Source: Desulfobacterales bacterium (GTDB lineage Bacteria; Desulfobacterota; Desulfobacteria; Desulfobacterales; Desulfobacteraceae). Taken from it: a stretch of 5,861 bases of DNA. This document shows, piece after piece, positions 5,044 to 5,861 of the stretch. The stretch spans positions 1 through 5,861 of the forward strand of contig JAKSBM010000973.1 of the NCBI GenBank assembly GCA_022361135.1, given 5' to 3'. A program made the translations under genes and the position numbers. Within the stretch, counting starts at the first letter, position 1. Each line of letters begins with the position of its first letter. The notes beneath the pieces are model-generated. The model was not told where the DNA came from and made no database searches. It saw only the letters and a program-made list of their open reading frames with translations.

Positions 5044-5861
5044 TTAAGGGGTTTGCCCGGTGTTTTTCAGCAGAAGTGCAAACACCGGTGCACCGAAAAT
5101 TGCCGTTAAAATACCAATGGGGATTTCCGTGACCCAGAGGGTCCGGGCCAGGGTGTCCACCAGGGTGAGGTAGACCGCCCCCAGGAGCATGGAGACCGGG
5201 AGCAGGTATCGATGATCAGGTCCCACCAAAAGTCTTCCCAAGTGGGGGATCATTATCCCTATCCAACCGATGATGCCGCAGATACAGACGGCCGAGGCCG
5301 TGGCAATGGTTGCGCTTAATATGACCACGGTTTTCAGCAACGGGGTGTTGGCTCCCAGGGCCCTGGCATCTGTTTCTCCCATGGCCAAAAGGTTGATCTG
5401 CCATCTGATTCGCAGGAGTACCACGATACAGATGATGAATAAAGGGGCGGTGATGAAAAGGTTGGTGGCACTGACATGATTGAGGGAACCCAGGAGCCAG
5501 AAAACAATGGCTGGCATTTTGTTCATGGGATCGGCAATGTATTTTAAAAATGAGGTCAATGCGGAAAACAGGGAGCCCATGACAATGCCGGAAAGAACCA
5601 GCATCAGGGTGGCCCGCATCTGGTAGACCCGGGAGAGTGTATAGGTGGCGCCCACGGCCACAAGGCCCATGGCAAAGGAGACCAGGTGGATGATCCAGAT
5701 ATCATTGAAGAAGAGGATGGCCAGGGCCGCACCAAATCCCGCACCCGAAGCCACACCCAGGATATGGGGGCTGACCAGGGGGTTCTGGAACACCCCCTGG
5801 AAGGCGGCTCCGGAAATGGAAAGCGCAGCCCCCACCATGATCCCGGCCAGGACCCGGGGCA
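5044..5861 (-). CDS. FecCD-family ABC transporter permease (5' end outside window)
   Basis: Inner-membrane permease subunit of an ABC importer for iron-siderophore, haem or corrinoid (BtuC/FhuB/FepD family). The frame stays open to the window edge, beginning PRVLAGIMVGAA, and ends at TAA 5044-5046. About 271 residues are visible; family members are usually about 330, so roughly 60 N-terminal residues including the first membrane helix are missing from the window, not from the gene. Visible family hallmarks in fragment numbering are an N-terminal SGAAFQGVFQNPL stretch (about 16-28), an ADPMNKMPAIVFWLLGSL block (about 109-126), the cytoplasmic coupling-loop motif MGETDARALGAN (about 160-171), the GIIGWIGIMIPHLGRLL block followed by DHRYLLP (about 195-221), and the C-terminal EIPIGILTAIFGAPVFALLL (about 245-264). 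Several long hydrophobic segments alternate with short loops. The substrate cannot be told from this subunit; the binding protein and ATPase would be expected nearby, outside the window. The next gene starts 40 bases downstream. Family call is very secure. Confidence 0.95.
   Translation of the reverse strand, partial: PRVLAGIMVGAALSISGAAFQGVFQNPLVSPHILGVASGAGFGAALAILFFNDIWIIHLVSFAMGLVAVGATYTLSRVYQMRATLMLVLSGIVMGSLFSALTSFLKYIADPMNKMPAIVFWLLGSLNHVSATNLFITAPLFIICIVVLLRIRWQINLLAMGETDARALGANTPLLKTVVILSATIATASAVCICGIIGWIGIMIPHLGRLLVGPDHRYLLPVSMLLGAVYLTLVDTLARTLWVTEIPIGILTAIFGAPVFALLLKNTGQTP

Overview
All recognisable genes in this window lie on the minus strand, so the reading order runs from high to low coordinates. 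The base composition is moderately GC-rich by eye (not computed). The gene types are a FecCD-type metal-chelate permease, a TonB/ExbB/ExbD energising set and secreted DxDxDG-repeat proteins. They suit a Gram-negative, didermic bacterium, and the protein style is most like Desulfobacterota (the sulfate-reducing former Deltaproteobacteria). That placement is inference from style, since there is no rRNA or other marker gene here.

Layout in transcription order. Unit A (about 5861 to 3432): the 3' part of a FecCD-family ABC permease (5044-5861, cut by the window edge); a class I SAM-dependent methyltransferase (4164-5003); and an exported cytidine-deaminase-fold protein (3484-4164) whose start overlaps the methyltransferase stop in TGATG. 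The unit ends at a strong intrinsic terminator (perfect 11-bp GC-rich stem, T-rich tail; 3424-3473). Unit B begins just downstream with a plausible sigma70-type promoter (exact TTGACA, 17-base spacer, weak -10; 3363-3391). It holds a secreted 510-residue protein made almost wholly of about 20 tandem DxDxDG-type units of 24-25 residues (1789-3321), then ExbB (1144-1755), ExbD (735-1142) and TonB (37-735), all tightly packed. A further gene probably starts at GTG 22 and runs off the low-coordinate end.

How they may work together. ExbB, ExbD and TonB form an inner-membrane motor that uses the proton motive force to energise outer-membrane import. A FecCD permease moves iron-siderophore, haem or corrinoid complexes from periplasm to cytoplasm. 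The two units are therefore consistent with one import locus covering both membranes, although the receptor, binding protein and ATPase are not in the window. The roles of the methyltransferase, the exported deaminase and the repeat protein are unknown; these three are the novel part. The main points for follow-up are the very regular repeat protein placed as first gene of a TonB-system operon, and the deaminase with intact zinc-site residues behind a signal peptide.

The only non-coding stretch longer than about 40 bases is 3322-3483, which holds the terminator and promoter. No tRNA, rRNA, CRISPR array or insertion sequence was seen.
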